DNA of 64,000 nucleotides from Xylocopa sonorina (taxonomy: Eukaryota > Arthropoda > Insecta > Hymenoptera > Apidae), in NCBI RefSeq assembly GCF_050948175.1, contig NW_027490093.1, forward strand, positions 2,976,001 through 3,040,000, given 5' to 3'. Numbering within the stretch: the first letter of the stretch is position 1; every line of letters starts with the position of its first letter. The notes under the pieces were generated by a model. It did not search any database. It had not been told where the DNA came from and saw only the letters and a program-made list of their open reading frames with translations. The translations under genes and the position numbers were made by a program. Shown here piece after piece: positions 13,991 to 27,303 of the stretch.

Positions 13991-16900
13991 ATGAATATTA
14001 TATCGTATTGTGAGACATAGAAATGATGCGATATCGCGTTTTAAGAAGCATTAGAACCCTATTGCTACGATACGTAGACATCTGCAAACGCTATTTCCAA
14101 GCAAGGAAGTGTCGCATTTACATTCATTTGAAGTGTAGACGAGGAATACATAACACTTCGTAATGAATATTATATCTTATCATGAATCATAGAAATGAGA
14201 TGCGATATCGCGTTTTAAGAAGCATTAGAAATCTATTGCTTCGATACGTAGACATCTGGAAACGTAATTTTCTAGGAAGGAAGTGTCGGGTTTACATTCT
14301 TTTGAAGTGTGTGCGAGGTATACATGACACTTCGCAATGAATATTATATCATATCATGAAGCATAGAAATGAGATGCGATATCGCGATTTAAGAAGCATC
14401 AGAACTCTATTGCTTCGATACGTAGACAACTGCAAGCGCTGCCTCCTAGCAAGGAAATCTAGCACTTTCATTCATTTGAAGTGTATACGAGGTATGCGTA
14501 ACACTTCGAAATGAGTATTATATCTTATCATGATACATAGAAGTGAGATGCGATATCGCGATTTAAGTAGCACTAGAACACTATTGCTACGATACGTAGA
14601 CACCTGCAAACGCTATTTCCTAGCAAGGAAGTTTCGCATTTACATTCATTGGAAGTGTATGTGAGGTATACATAACACTTCGCAATGAATACTACGTCTT
14701 ATCATGAAACATAGAAATGAGATGCGATATCGCGTTTTAGGAAACATTAGAGCTCTATTGCTACGATACGTAGACGTGTGGAAACGCTATGTCGTTGAAA
14801 GATAGTGTCGCATTTACATTCATTTGAAGTGAATACGAGTTATACATAACACTCCACAATGAATATTATATCTTATCGTGAAACATAGAAATGAGATACG
14901 ATATTGTGATTTAAGTAGCATTAGAACACAATTGCCTCGATACGTAGACATCTGGAAACGCTATTTTCTAGAAAGGATGTATCGCATTTTCATTCGTTTG
15001 AAGTGAAGACGACGAATACATAACACTTGGCAATTAATATTATATCCTATCATGAAGCATAGAAATGAGATGCGATATCGCGTGTTAAGAAGCTGTAGAA
15101 CTCTATTGCTACGATACGCAGACATCTGCAAACGCTATTTCCTAGGAAGGAAGTGCCGCATTTACATAGTATTGAGGTGAATACGAGGTATACATAACAC
15201 TGCACAATGAATATTATATCTTATCATAAAACACAGAAATGTGATGCGATATCTCGTTTTAAGAAGCATTAGTACTCTGTTGCTTCGATACGTAGACACC
15301 TGCAAACGCTACTTCCTAGCAAGGAAGTGTCGCATCTACATTCATTTGTAGTGTATGCGAGGTATACATGACACTTCGCAATGAATATTAAATCTTATCA
15401 TGAAACATACAAATGAGATGCGACATCTCGTTTTAAGAAGCATTAGAACTCTATTGCTTCTATACGGAGACATCTACAAACTCTATTTCCTGGTAAGGAA
15501 GTGTCGCATTTACATTCTTTTGAAGTGAATACGAGGTATACATGATACTTCGCAATGAATATTGTATCTTATCATGAAACATAGAAATGAGATGCCATAT
15601 CGCGTTTTAAGAAGAATTAGAACCCTATTGCTACGATACATAGACATCTGCAAACGCTATTTCCTAGCAAGGAAGTGGCGCATTATCATTCTTTTGAAGT
15701 GAATACGAGGTATACATAACACTGCACAATGAATATTACATCTTTTCATGAAACATAGAAATAAGATGCGATATCGCGATTTAAGAAGCATCAGATCTCT
15801 ATTGCTTCGATACGTAGACATCTGCAAACGCTATTTCCTAGCAAGGAAGTGTAGCATTTACATTCTCTTGAAGTGAATACGAGGTATACATGACACTTCG
15901 CAGTGAATATTATATCTTATCATGAAACATAGTCATGAGATGCGACATCGCGATTTAAGATGCATTTGAAATCTATTGCTCCGATACGTAGACATCTGCA
16001 AACGCTATTTCCTAGCAAGCAAGTGTCGCATTTACATTGTTTTGAAATGAATGCGAGGTATACATGGCACTTCGCAATCAATATTGTACCTTATCATGAA
16101 GCATACAAATGAGATGCGATATCGCGTTTTAAGAAGAATTAGAACTCTATTGCTACGATACGTAGATATCTGCAGGCGCTATTTCCTAGCAAGGAAGTGT
16201 CGCATTTACATTCATTTGAAGTGTATGCGAGGTATACATGCCTCTTGGCAATGAACATCATATCTTATCATGAAACATAGAAATGAGATGCGATATCGCG
16301 ATTTAAGGCGCATTAGAACTCTATTGCTTCGATACGTAGACATCTGGAAACGTAATTTCCTAGAATGGAAGTGTCGCATTTACATTCAATTGGAGTGAAT
16401 ACGAGGTATGCATGTCACTTCACAATGAATGTTATACCTTATCATGAAACATAGAAATGAGATGCGAAGGCGCGTTTTAAGAAGCATTAGAACTCTATTG
16501 CTTCGAAACGTAGACAACCGCAAACGCTATTTCCTAGCAAGGAAGTGTCGCATTTACATTCATTTGAAGTGTATGCGAGGTATACATGCCACTTGGCAAT
16601 GAATATCATATCTTATCATGAAACATAGAAATGGGATGCGATATCGCGTCTTATGAGGCGTTAGAACACTATTTCTACGATACGTAGATATCTGCAAACG
16701 CTATTTCCTAGCAAAGAAGTGTCGTATTTACAATCTTTTGAATTCGAGGTATACTTGACACTTCGCAATGCTTATTATATCTTATATTGAAACATAGGAA
16801 TGAGATGCGATATCGCGTTTTAAGAAGAATTAGAACTCTATTGCTACGATACGTAGGCATCTGCAAACGCCATTTCCTAGCAAGGAAGTGTCGCAGTTAC

Positions 16901-18165
16901 ATTCTTTTGAATTATATGCGAGGTATGCATGTCACTTCGCAATGAATATTATATCTTATCATGAAACATAGAAATGAGATGCGAAAGCGCGTTTTAAGAA
17001 GCATTAGAATTCCATTGCTTCGATACGTAGATATCTGCAAACGATATTACCTAGCTGGGAAGTGTCGCATTTACATTCATCTGAAGTGAAGACGAGATAT
17101 ACATAACACTTCGCAATGAATATTATATCTTATCATGAAACATAGAAATGAGATGCGATATCGCGATTTAAGCAGCATCAGAAATCTGTTGCTTCGATAC
17201 GTAGGCACCTGCAAACGCTATTTCCTAGCAAGGAAGTGTAGCATTTACATTCTTTTGAAGTGAGTACGAGGTATACATGACACTTGGCAATGAATATTGT
17301 ATCTTATCATGAAACATAGAAGTGAGATGCGATATCGCGGTTTAAGATGCATTTGAACCCTATTGCTTCGATACGAATACATCTACAGACGCTACTTCCT
17401 AGCAAGGAAGTGTCGCATTCACATTCTTTTGAAGTGAATTCGAGGTATACATAACATTGCACAATGAATATTTTATATTATCATGAAACATAGAAATGAG
17501 GTGCTATATCGCGATTTAGGAAGCATTAGAACTCTATTGCTACGATACGTCGATATCTGCAGACGCTATTTCCTAGCAAGGCAATGTCGCATTTACATTC
17601 TGTAGAGGTGAATACGACGTATACACAACACTCCGCAATGAATATTATATCTTATCCTAAAACATAGAAATGAGATGCGATATCTCGTTTAAGAAATATT
17701 AGAACTCTATTGCTACGATACGTAGATATCTGCAGATGCTATTTCCTAGGAAGAAAGTGTCGCACATACATTCTTTTGAAGTGAATACGAGGTATACATG
17801 ACACTTCGCAAAGAATATTATATCTTATCATGAAACATAGAAATGAGATGCAATATCGCGTTTGGAGAAGCATTAGAACTCTATTGCTTCGATACGTAGA
17901 CATCTGCAAACACTATTTCCTAGCAAGGATGTGTCGCATTTAAATTCTATTGAAGAGAATACGAGGTATACATAACACTCCACAACGAATATTATATCTT
18001 ATCATGAAACATAGAAATGAGATGCGATATCGCCTTTCTAGAAGCATTAGAACTCCATTGCTTCGATACGTAGACATCTGCAGACGCTATTTCCTAGCAG
18101 GGAAGTTTCGCATTTACATTCCTTTGAAGTGAATACGAGGTATTCATAACACTCCACAATGAATA
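13709..18165. repeat. Left copy of a ~4.4-kb, ~25-monomer duplication
   Basis: This block recurs at 18,740-23,025. The spacing between matching markers steps by whole monomers: 5,031-5,032 bp near 13,731 and 14,631, 5,206 bp near 16,171 and 4,858 bp near 18,132. The right copy has an extra monomer near 20,215-20,390. It lacks two monomers present here at about 16,240-16,590, gains one near 21,790-21,960, and lacks one present here near 17,030-17,200. Between these steps the copies are nearly the same by eye. Confidence 0.9.
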
Positions 18166-18740
18166 TTATATGTTATCATGAAACATAGGAATGAGATGCG
18201 ATATCTCGTTTTAAGAAGCATTAGTACTCTATTGCTACGTAGATATCTGCAGACGCTATTTCCTAGGAAGGAAGTGACGCATCTACATTCTATTGAAGTG
18301 AATACGAGGTATACATAACACTGCACAATGAATATCATATCTTATCATGAAACGTAGAAATGAGATACGATATCGCGTTGAAAGAAGCATCAGAACTCTA
18401 TTGCTACGATACGTAGACATCTGCAAACGCTATTTAGTCGCAAGGAAGTGTCGCATTTACATTCTTTTAAAGTGAAAACGAGGCATACATAACACTCCAC
18501 AATGAATATTATACTTTATCACGAAACATAGAAATGAAATGCGATATCGCGATTTGAGAAGCATTAGATCTCTATTGCTTCGATACGGAGACATCTGCAA
18601 GCGCTATTTCATAGCAAGGAAGTATCGCAATTACATTCTTTTTACGTGAATACGAGGTATACATAACACTCCACAATGAATATTATATCTTATCATGAAA
18701 CATAGAAATGAGATGCGATATCGGGATTTAAGAAGCATAA
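18166..18740. repeat. Linker between the 4.4-kb copies, related to 44,735-45,150
   Basis: About 3 monomers separate the two 4.4-kb copies. From about 18,340 on they match 44,735 on at a constant spacing of 26,394 bp (checked at 18,432/44,826 and 19,051/45,445). Shared markers are ATTTAGTCGCAAGG, ATACTTTATCACG and GGAAGTATCGCAATTAC. The homology continues into the start of the 4.4-kb right copy, to about 19,070. The first linker monomer lacks 5 bp in CTACGATACGTAG (near 18,234). Confidence 0.82.
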
Positions 18741-21700
18741 AACTCTATTTCTTCGATACGTGGACATCTGCAAACGCTATTTCCTAGCAAGGAAGTGTAA
18801 AGTTTACATTCTTTTGAATTGTAGACGAGGGATACATAACAGTTCGAAATGAATATTATATCTTATCATGAAACATAGACATGTGATGCGATATCGCGTT
18901 TTTAGAAGCATAAGAACTCTATTGCTTCGATACGGTGACAACTGCAAATGCTACTCGCTAGTAAGGAAGTGTCGCATTTACATTCATTTGAAGTGTATGC
19001 GAGGTATAAGTGACACTTCGCAATGAATATTATATCGTATTGTGAGACATAGAAATGATGCGATATCGCGTTTTAAGAAGCATTAGAACCCTATTGCTAC
19101 GATACGTAGACATCTGCAAACACTATTTCCAAGCAAGGAAGTGTCGCATTTACATTCATTTGAAGTGTAGACGAGGAATACATAACACTTCGTAATGAAT
19201 ATTATATCTTATCATGAATCATAGAAATGAGATGCGATATCGCGTTTTAAGAAGCATTAGAAATCTATTGCTTCGATACGTAGACATCTGGAAACTTAAT
19301 TTTCTAGGAAGGAAGTGTCGGGTTTACATTCGTTTGAAGTGTGTGCGAGGTATACATGACACTTCGCAATGAATATTATATCATATCATGAAACATAGAA
19401 ATGAGATGCGATATCGCGATTTAAGAAGCATCAGAACTCTATTGCTTCGATACGTAGACAACTGCAAGCGCTGCCTCCTAGCAAGGAAATCTAGCACTTT
19501 CATTCATTTGAAGTGTATACGAGGTATGCGTAACACTTCGAAATGAGTATTATATCTTATCATGATACATAGAAGTGAGATGCGATATCGCGATTTAAGT
19601 AGCACTAGAACACTATTGCTACGATACGTAGACACATGCAAACGCTATTTCCTAGCAAGGAAGTTTCGCATTTACATTCATTGGAAGTGTATGTGAGGTA
19701 TACATAACACTTCGCAATGAATACTACGTCTTATCATGAAACATAGAAATGAGATGCGATATCGCGTTTTAGGAAACATTAGAGCTCTATTGCTACGATA
19801 CGTAGACGTGTGGAAACGCTATTTCGTTGAAAGATAGTGTCGCATTTACATTCATTTGAAGTGAATACGAGGTATACATAACACTCCACAATGAATATTA
19901 TATCTTATCGTGAAACATAGAAATGAGATACGATATTGTGATTTAAGTAGCATTAGAACACAATTGCCTCGATACGTAGACATCTGGAAACGCTATTTTC
20001 TAGAAAGGATGTATCGCATTTTCATTCGTTTGAAGTTAAGACGAGGAATACATAACACTTGGCAATTAATATTATATCCTATCATGAAGCATAGAAATGA
20101 GATGCGATATCGCGTGTTAAGAAGCTGTAGAACTCTATTGCTACGATACGCAGACATCTGCAAACGCTATTTCCTAGGAAGGAAGTGCCGCAGTTACATT
20201 CTTTTGAAGTAAATACCCTTCATACGTAGCACCCCACAATGAATATTATATCTTATCACGAAATATAGAAATGAGATGCGATATCGCGATTTATGAAGCA
20301 TTAGAACCCTATTGCTACGATACGTAGTCATCTGCAAACGCTATTTCCTAGCAAGGAAGTGTCGCATTTACATTCTATTGAGGTGAATACGAGGTATACA
20401 TAACACTGCACAATGAATATTATATCTTATCATAAAACACAGAAATGTGATGCGATATCTCGTTTTAAGAAGCATTAGTACTCTGTTGCTTCGATACGTA
20501 GACATCTGCAAACGCTACTTCCTAGCAAGGAAGTGTCGCATCTATATTCATTTGTAGTGTATGCGAGGTATACATGACACTTCGCAATGAATATTAAATC
20601 TTATCATGAAACATACAAATGAGATGCGACATCTCGCTTTAAGAAGCATTAGAACTCTATTGCTTCGATACGGAGACATCTACAAACTCTATTTCCTGGT
20701 AAGGAAGTGTCGCATTTACATTCTTTTGAAGTGAATACGAGGTATACATGATACTTCGCAATGAATATTGTATCTTATCATGAAACATAGAAATGAGATG
20801 CCATATCGCGTTTTAAGAAGAATTAGAACCCTATTGCTACGATACATAGACATCTGCAAACGCTATTTCCTAGCAAGGAAGTGGCGCATTATCATTCTTT
20901 TGAAGTGAATACGAGGTATACATAACACTGCACAATGAATATTATATCTTTTCATGAAACATAGAAATGAGATGCGATATCGCGATTTAAGAAGCATTAG
21001 ATCTCTATTGCTTCGATACGTAGACATCTGCAAACGCGATTTCCTAGCAAGGAAGTGTAGCATTTACATTCTCTTGAAGTGAATACGAGGTATACATGAC
21101 ACTTCGCAGTGAATATTATATCTTATCATGAAACATAGTCATGAGATGCGACATCGCGATTTAAGATGCATTTGAAATCTATTGCTCCGACACGTAGACA
21201 TCTGCAAACGCTATTTCCTAGCAAGCAAGTGTCGCATTTACATTGTTTTGAAGTGAAGGCGAGGTATACATGGCACTTCGCAATCAATATTGTACCTTAT
21301 CATGAAGCATACAAATGAGATGCGATATGGCGTTTTAAGAAGAATTAGAACTCTATTGCTACGATACGTAGATATCTGCAGGCGCTATTTCCTAGCAAGG
21401 AAGTGTCGCATTTACATTCATTTGAAGTGTATGCGAGGTATACATGCCACTTGGCAATGAATATCATATCTTATCATGAAACATAGAAATGGGATGCGAT
21501 ATCGCGTCTTATGAGGCGTTAGAACACTATTTCTACGATACGTAGACATCTGCAAACGCTATTTCCTAGCAAAGAAGTGTCGTATTTACAATCTTTTGAA
21601 TTCGAGGTATACTTGTCACTTCGCAATGCTTATTATATCTTATATTGAAACATAGGAATGAGATGCGATATCGCGTTTTAAGAAGAATTAGAACTCTATT

Positions 21701-23025
21701 GCTACGATACGTAGACATCTGCAAACGCCATTTCCTAGCAAGGAAGTGTCGCAGTTACATTCTTTTGAATTATATGCGAGGTATACATAACACTACACAA
21801 TGAATATTATATCTTATATCGAAACATATGAATGAGATTCGATATCGCGATTTAAGAAGCATTACAACTCTATTGCTTCGATACGTAAACATCTGCAAAC
21901 GCTAATTCCTAGCAAGGAAGCGTCGCATTTACATTTTTTTGAAGTGAATACGAGGTATGCATGTCACTTCGCAATGAATATTATATCTTATCATGAAACA
22001 TAGAAATGAGATGCGAAAGCGCGTTTTAAGAAGCATTAGTATTCCATTGCTTCGATACGTAGGCACCTGCAAACGCTATTTCCTAGCAAGGAAGTGTAGC
22101 ATTTACATTCTTTTGAAGTGAATACGAGGTATACATGACACTTGGCAATGAATATTGTATCTTATCATGAAACATAGAAGTGAGATGCGATATCGCGGTT
22201 TAAGATGCATTTGAACCCTATTGCTTCGATACGAATACATCTACAGACGCTACTTCCTAGCAAGGAAGTGTCGCATTCACATTCTTTTGAAGTGAATTCG
22301 AGGTATACATAACATTGCACAATGAATATTTTATATTATCATGAAACATAGAAATGGGGTGCGATATCGCGATTTAGGAAGCATTAGAACTCTATTGCTA
22401 CGATACGTCGATATCTGCAGACGCTATTTCCTAGCAAGGCAGTGTCGCATTTACATTCTGTAGAGGTGAATACGACGTATACATAACACTCCGCAATGAA
22501 TATTATATCTTATCCTAAAACATAGAAATGAGATGCGATATCTCGTTTAAGAAATATTAGAACTCTATTGCTACGATACGTAGATATCTGCAGATGCTAT
22601 TTCCTAGGAAGAAAGTGTCGCACATACATTCTTTTGAAGTGAATACGAGGTATGCATGACACTTCGCAAAGTATATTATATCTTATCATGAAACATAGAA
22701 ATGAGATGCAATATCGCGTTTGGAGAAGCATTAGAACTCTATTGCTTCGATACGTAGACATCTGCAAACACTATTTCCTAGCAAGGATGTGTCGCATTAA
22801 AATTCTATTGAAGAGAATACGAGGTATACATAACACTCCACAACGAATATTATATCTTATCATGAAACATAGAAATGAGATGCGATATCGCCTTTCTAGA
22901 AGCATTAGAACTCCATTGCTTCGATACGTAGACATCTGCAGACGCTATTTCCTAGCAGGGAAGTTTCGCATTTACATTCCTTTGAAGTGAATACGAGGTA
23001 TTCATAACACTCCACAATGAATATA
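18740..23025. repeat. Right copy of the ~4.4-kb duplication
   Basis: Matches 13,709-18,165 apart from the whole-monomer gains and losses described there. The left edge is marked by CGTGGACATCTGC followed by GTGTAAAGTTTACATTC. The right edge lies just after GGTATTCATAACACTCC at about 23,000, beyond which the two copies diverge. One part (19,910-20,212) has a third relative at 32,057-32,359, spaced 12,147 bp, with GCCTCGATACG and AAAGGATGTATCGC shared. Confidence 0.9.
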
Positions 23026-24520
23026 ATATCTTATCATGAAACGTAGAAATGCGATGCGATATCGCGATTTAAATAGCATTAGAATTCTATTGCTACGATA
23101 CGTTGACATCTGCAAACGCTACTTAATAGCAAGGATGTGCCGCACTTGCATTCCTTTGAAGTGAATACGAGGTATACATAGCACTCCACAATGAATATTA
23201 TACCTTATAACGAAACAGAGAAGTAAAATGCCATATCGCGGTTTAAGAAGCATTAGAAATCTATTGCTTCAATACGGAGACATCTGCAAACGATATTTCC
23301 TAGCATGGAAGTGTCGCATTTTCATTCACTTGAAGTGTCTGCGATGTATAAGTCACACTTCGCAATGAATATTATATCTTATCATGAGACATAGAAATGA
23401 GATGCGTTATCGCGTATAAAGAAGCATTAGTACTCCATTGCTTCGATACGTAGACATCTGCAAAAGCTATTTCCTTGCAAGGAGGTGTCGCATTTACATT
23501 CATTTGAAGTGAATGCGAGGTATACATGACACTTCGCAATGAATATAATATCATCACGAAACATAGAAATGATATGCGATATCGCGATTTAAGAAGCGTT
23601 AGAACTCTACTCCATCGATACGTAGACATCTGCAAACGCTATTTCCTAGCAAGGAAGTGTAGCATTTACATTCATCTGAAGTGAATACGAGGTATACATA
23701 ACACTCCACAATGAATATTATATCTTATCGTGAGGCATAGACATGCGATGGGATATCGCGTTTTAAGAAGCATTAGAAAACTATTGCTTCGATACGCAGA
23801 GATCTGCAAACGCTATTTCCCTGCAAGGAAGTGTGCACTTATATTCTTTTGAAGTGTAGACGAGGTATTTATTACAGTCCGCAATAAATATTATATCTTA
23901 CCATGAAACATAGAAATCAGATGCGATATCGCGATTTAAGAAGCATTAGAACTCTATTGCTTCGATACGTAGACATCTGGAAACGCATTTCCTAGCAAGG
24001 ATGTTTGGCATTTACATTCTTTTGAAGTGTGGAGGAGGTATACATAACACTTCGCAATGAATATAATATCATATCATGGAACATAGAAGTGAGATGCCAT
24101 ATCGCGTTCTAAGGGGCACTACATCTCTTTTGCTTCGATACGTAGACATTTGGAAACGCTATTTCCTAGCAAGCAAGTGTGGCATTTTCAATCTTTTGAA
24201 GAGAATACGTGCTTTACATGACACTTCGCAATGAATATTATATCTTATCATGAAACAAAGAAATGACATGCGATATCGCGAATTAAGGAGCATTAAAACT
24301 CTATTCCTTCGATACGTGGACATCTGCAAACACTAATTCCTAACAAGGAAGTGTCGCATTTACATTCTTTTGAAGTGAATACGAGATATACATGACAATT
24401 CGCAATGAATATTATATCTAATCATGAAACAAAGAAATGGGATGCGATATCGCGATATAAGGAGCATTAAAACTCTATTGCTTCGATACGTAGACATCTG
24501 AAAACGCTATTTCCTACCAA
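23026..24520. repeat. Diverse monomers with one adjacent-monomer duplication
   Basis: About 8-9 monomers in register, mostly unlike their neighbours. Two adjacent monomers share GAAACAAAGAAATG and AAGGAGCATTAAAACTC at 24,253 and 24,427, exactly 174 bp apart, which points to a single-monomer duplication that has since diverged. Nothing but satellite is present. Confidence 0.78.
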
Positions 24521-26140
24521 GGATGTGTCGCATTACATTCTTTTGAAGTGAATACGAGGTACACATGACACTTCGCATCGAATATTATATCTTATAATTA
24601 AACATAGAAAGGAGATGCGGTGTGCCTTTTTAAAACGCATTAGAACTCTATTGCTACGATACGTAGACATCTGGAAACGCTATTTCCTAGGAAGGAAGTG
24701 TCGCACTTACATTCTCTTGAAGTGAATATGAGGTATACATAACACACCACAATAAATATTATATCTTATTGTGAAACATAGAAATGTGATGCGATATTGC
24801 GATTTAAGAAGCAATAGAACCCTGTTGCTACGATACGTAGACATCTACAAACGCTATTTCCTAGCATGGAAGTGTCGCATTTACATTCAGTTGAAGTGTA
24901 TGCGTGGTATACATGACACTTCGCAATGATTATTATATATTATCATGAATCACAGGAATGAGATGCGATATCGCGTTTTGGGAAGCATTAGAACACTAAT
25001 GCTACGATACGTAGACATCTGCAAACGCTATTTCCTAGCAGGGATGTTTCGCATTTACATTCATTTGAAGTGTAGACGAGATATACATAACAGTGCACTA
25101 CGAATATTATACATTATCATGACACATAGAAATAAGATGCGATATCGCGTTTTGAGAAGCGTTGGAACTCTAATGCTACGATACGTAGACATCTGCAGAC
25201 GCTATTTCCTAGCAAGGAAGTGTCGCAATTACATTCTTTTGAAGTGAATGCGAGGTATACATAACACTCCACAATGAATATCATATCTTATCATGAAACA
25301 CAGAAATGAGATGCGATTTGGCGATTTAAGAAGCATTAGGACTCTAGTGCTTCGATACGTAGATATCTGCAAACGATACTTCCTAGCAAGGAAGTGTCGC
25401 ATTTACATTCTTTTGAAGTGAGTACGTGGTATACATGACACTCCACAAAGAATATTATATCTTATCACGAAACATAGAAATGAGATGCGATATCGCAATT
25501 TAAGAAGCATCATAACTCTATAGCTTCGATACGTAGACATCTGTAAACGCTAGTTCCTAGCAAGGAAGTGTCGCATTTACATTCTTTTGAAGTGAATACG
25601 AGGTATACATAACTCTACACAATGAATATTATATCTTATCATAGACCATAGAAAAGAGATGCGATATGGCGATTTAAGAAGCATAAGAACTCTATTGCTT
25701 CGATACGTAGACATCTGGAAACGTAATTCCGTAGCAAGGATGTGTCGCATTTACATTAATTTGAAGTGTATGGGAGGTATACATGACACTTCGCAATGAA
25801 AATTATATCTTATCATGAAACATAGGAATGAGATGCGATATCGCGTTTTGAGAAGCATTAGAACTCTAATGCTACGATACGTAGACATCTGCAAAAACTA
25901 TTTCCTAGCAAGGAAGTGTTGCATTTACATTCTTTTGAAGTGAATACGAGGTATACATAACTCTCCACAATGAATATTATATCTTATCACGAAACATAGA
26001 AATGATATGCGATATCGCGTTCTAAGAAGCATTAGAACCCTATTGCTTCGATACGTAGACATATGCAATCGCTACTTCCTAGCAAGGAAGTGTCGCATTT
26101 ACATTCAATTGAAGTGAGTACGAGGAATACATAACACTTC
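24521..26140. repeat. Left copy of a ~1.6-kb duplication (partner 27,304-29,255)
   Basis: Shared markers start with GGATGTGTCGCATTACATTC (24,521 and 27,304; spacing 2,783 bp, 16 monomers less 1) and end with GAAGTGAGTACGAGGAATAC (26,111 and 29,222; spacing 3,111 bp). The 328-bp difference is accounted for by two extra monomers, one 19-bp deletion and one 1-bp deletion in the right copy. Confidence 0.88.
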
Positions 26141-27303
26141 GCAGTGAATATTATATGTTGTCACGAAACATAGAAATGAGATGCGATATCTCGTTTTAAG
26201 AAGCATTATAACACGCTTGCTACGATACGTAGACATCTGCAAACTCAATTTCCTAGCAAGGAAGTGTCGCATTTACATTCTTTTGAGGTGAATACGAGGT
26301 GTACATAACACTCCACAATGAATATTATATCTTATCGTGAAACATAGATCTGAGATTCGATCCTGCGATATAAGAAGCATAAGAACTCTATTGCTACGAT
26401 ACGTAGACATCTGCAAACGCTATTTCCTAGCAAGGAAGTGTCGCATTTACATTCTTTTGAAGTGAATGCGAGGTATACATAACACTTCGCAATGAATATT
26501 ATATGTTATCATGAAACATGGAATGAGATGCGATATCCCGTTTCATGAAGCATTAGAACTCTATTGCTTCGATACGTAGACATCTGCAATCGCTACTTCC
26601 TAGCAAGGAACTGTCGCATTTACATTCATTTGAAGTGTATGCGAGGTATACATAACACTTCGCAATGAATATTATATCTTATCGTGAAACATAGATATGA
26701 GGTGCGATCTCGCGATCTAAGAAGCATTAGAACTCTATTGCTACGATACGTAGACATCTGCAAACGTAACTTCCTAGCAAGGAAGTGTCGCATTTACATT
26801 CCCTTCGAAGCAGTACGAGGTATACATAACACTCCGCAATGAATATTATATCTTGTAAAGAAACATAGAAATGAGATGCGATATCGCGATTTAAGAAGCA
26901 TTAGATCTCTATTGCTACGATACGTAGACATCTGCAAACGCTATTTGCTAGCAAGGGAAGTGTCGCATTTTCTTTCTCTTGAAGTGAATACGAGGTATAC
27001 ATGACACTTCGCAATGAATATTACATCTTATCATGAAGCATATAAACGAGATGCGATATCGCGTTTTAAGAAGCATTGGAATATTATTGCTACCGATACG
27101 TAGACATCTGCAAACGCTATTGCCTCGCAAGGTAGTGTCGCATTTACATTCCTTTGAAATGAATAGGAGGTACAATGACACTTCGCAATGAATGTTATAT
27201 CCTGTCATGAGACATAGATGTGAGACGCGATATCGAGTTTTACGTAGCATTAGAACTCTATTACTACGATACGTAGACATCTGCAAAAGCTATTTCCTAC
27301 CAA
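26141..27303. repeat. Interval between the 1.6-kb copies, partly copied at 30,784-31,220
   Basis: Positions 26,281-26,720 match 30,784-31,220 at a spacing of 4,503 bp (checked at 26,341/30,844 and 26,691/31,194). Markers are AACATAGATCTGAGATTCG, CCCGTTTCATGAAGC and ATAGATATGAGGTGCGATC. The monomer at about 26,150-26,250, with ATGTTGTCACG and ATAACACGCTTGC, belongs to a family that recurs at about 29,440, 30,310 and 31,580. Confidence 0.82.
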
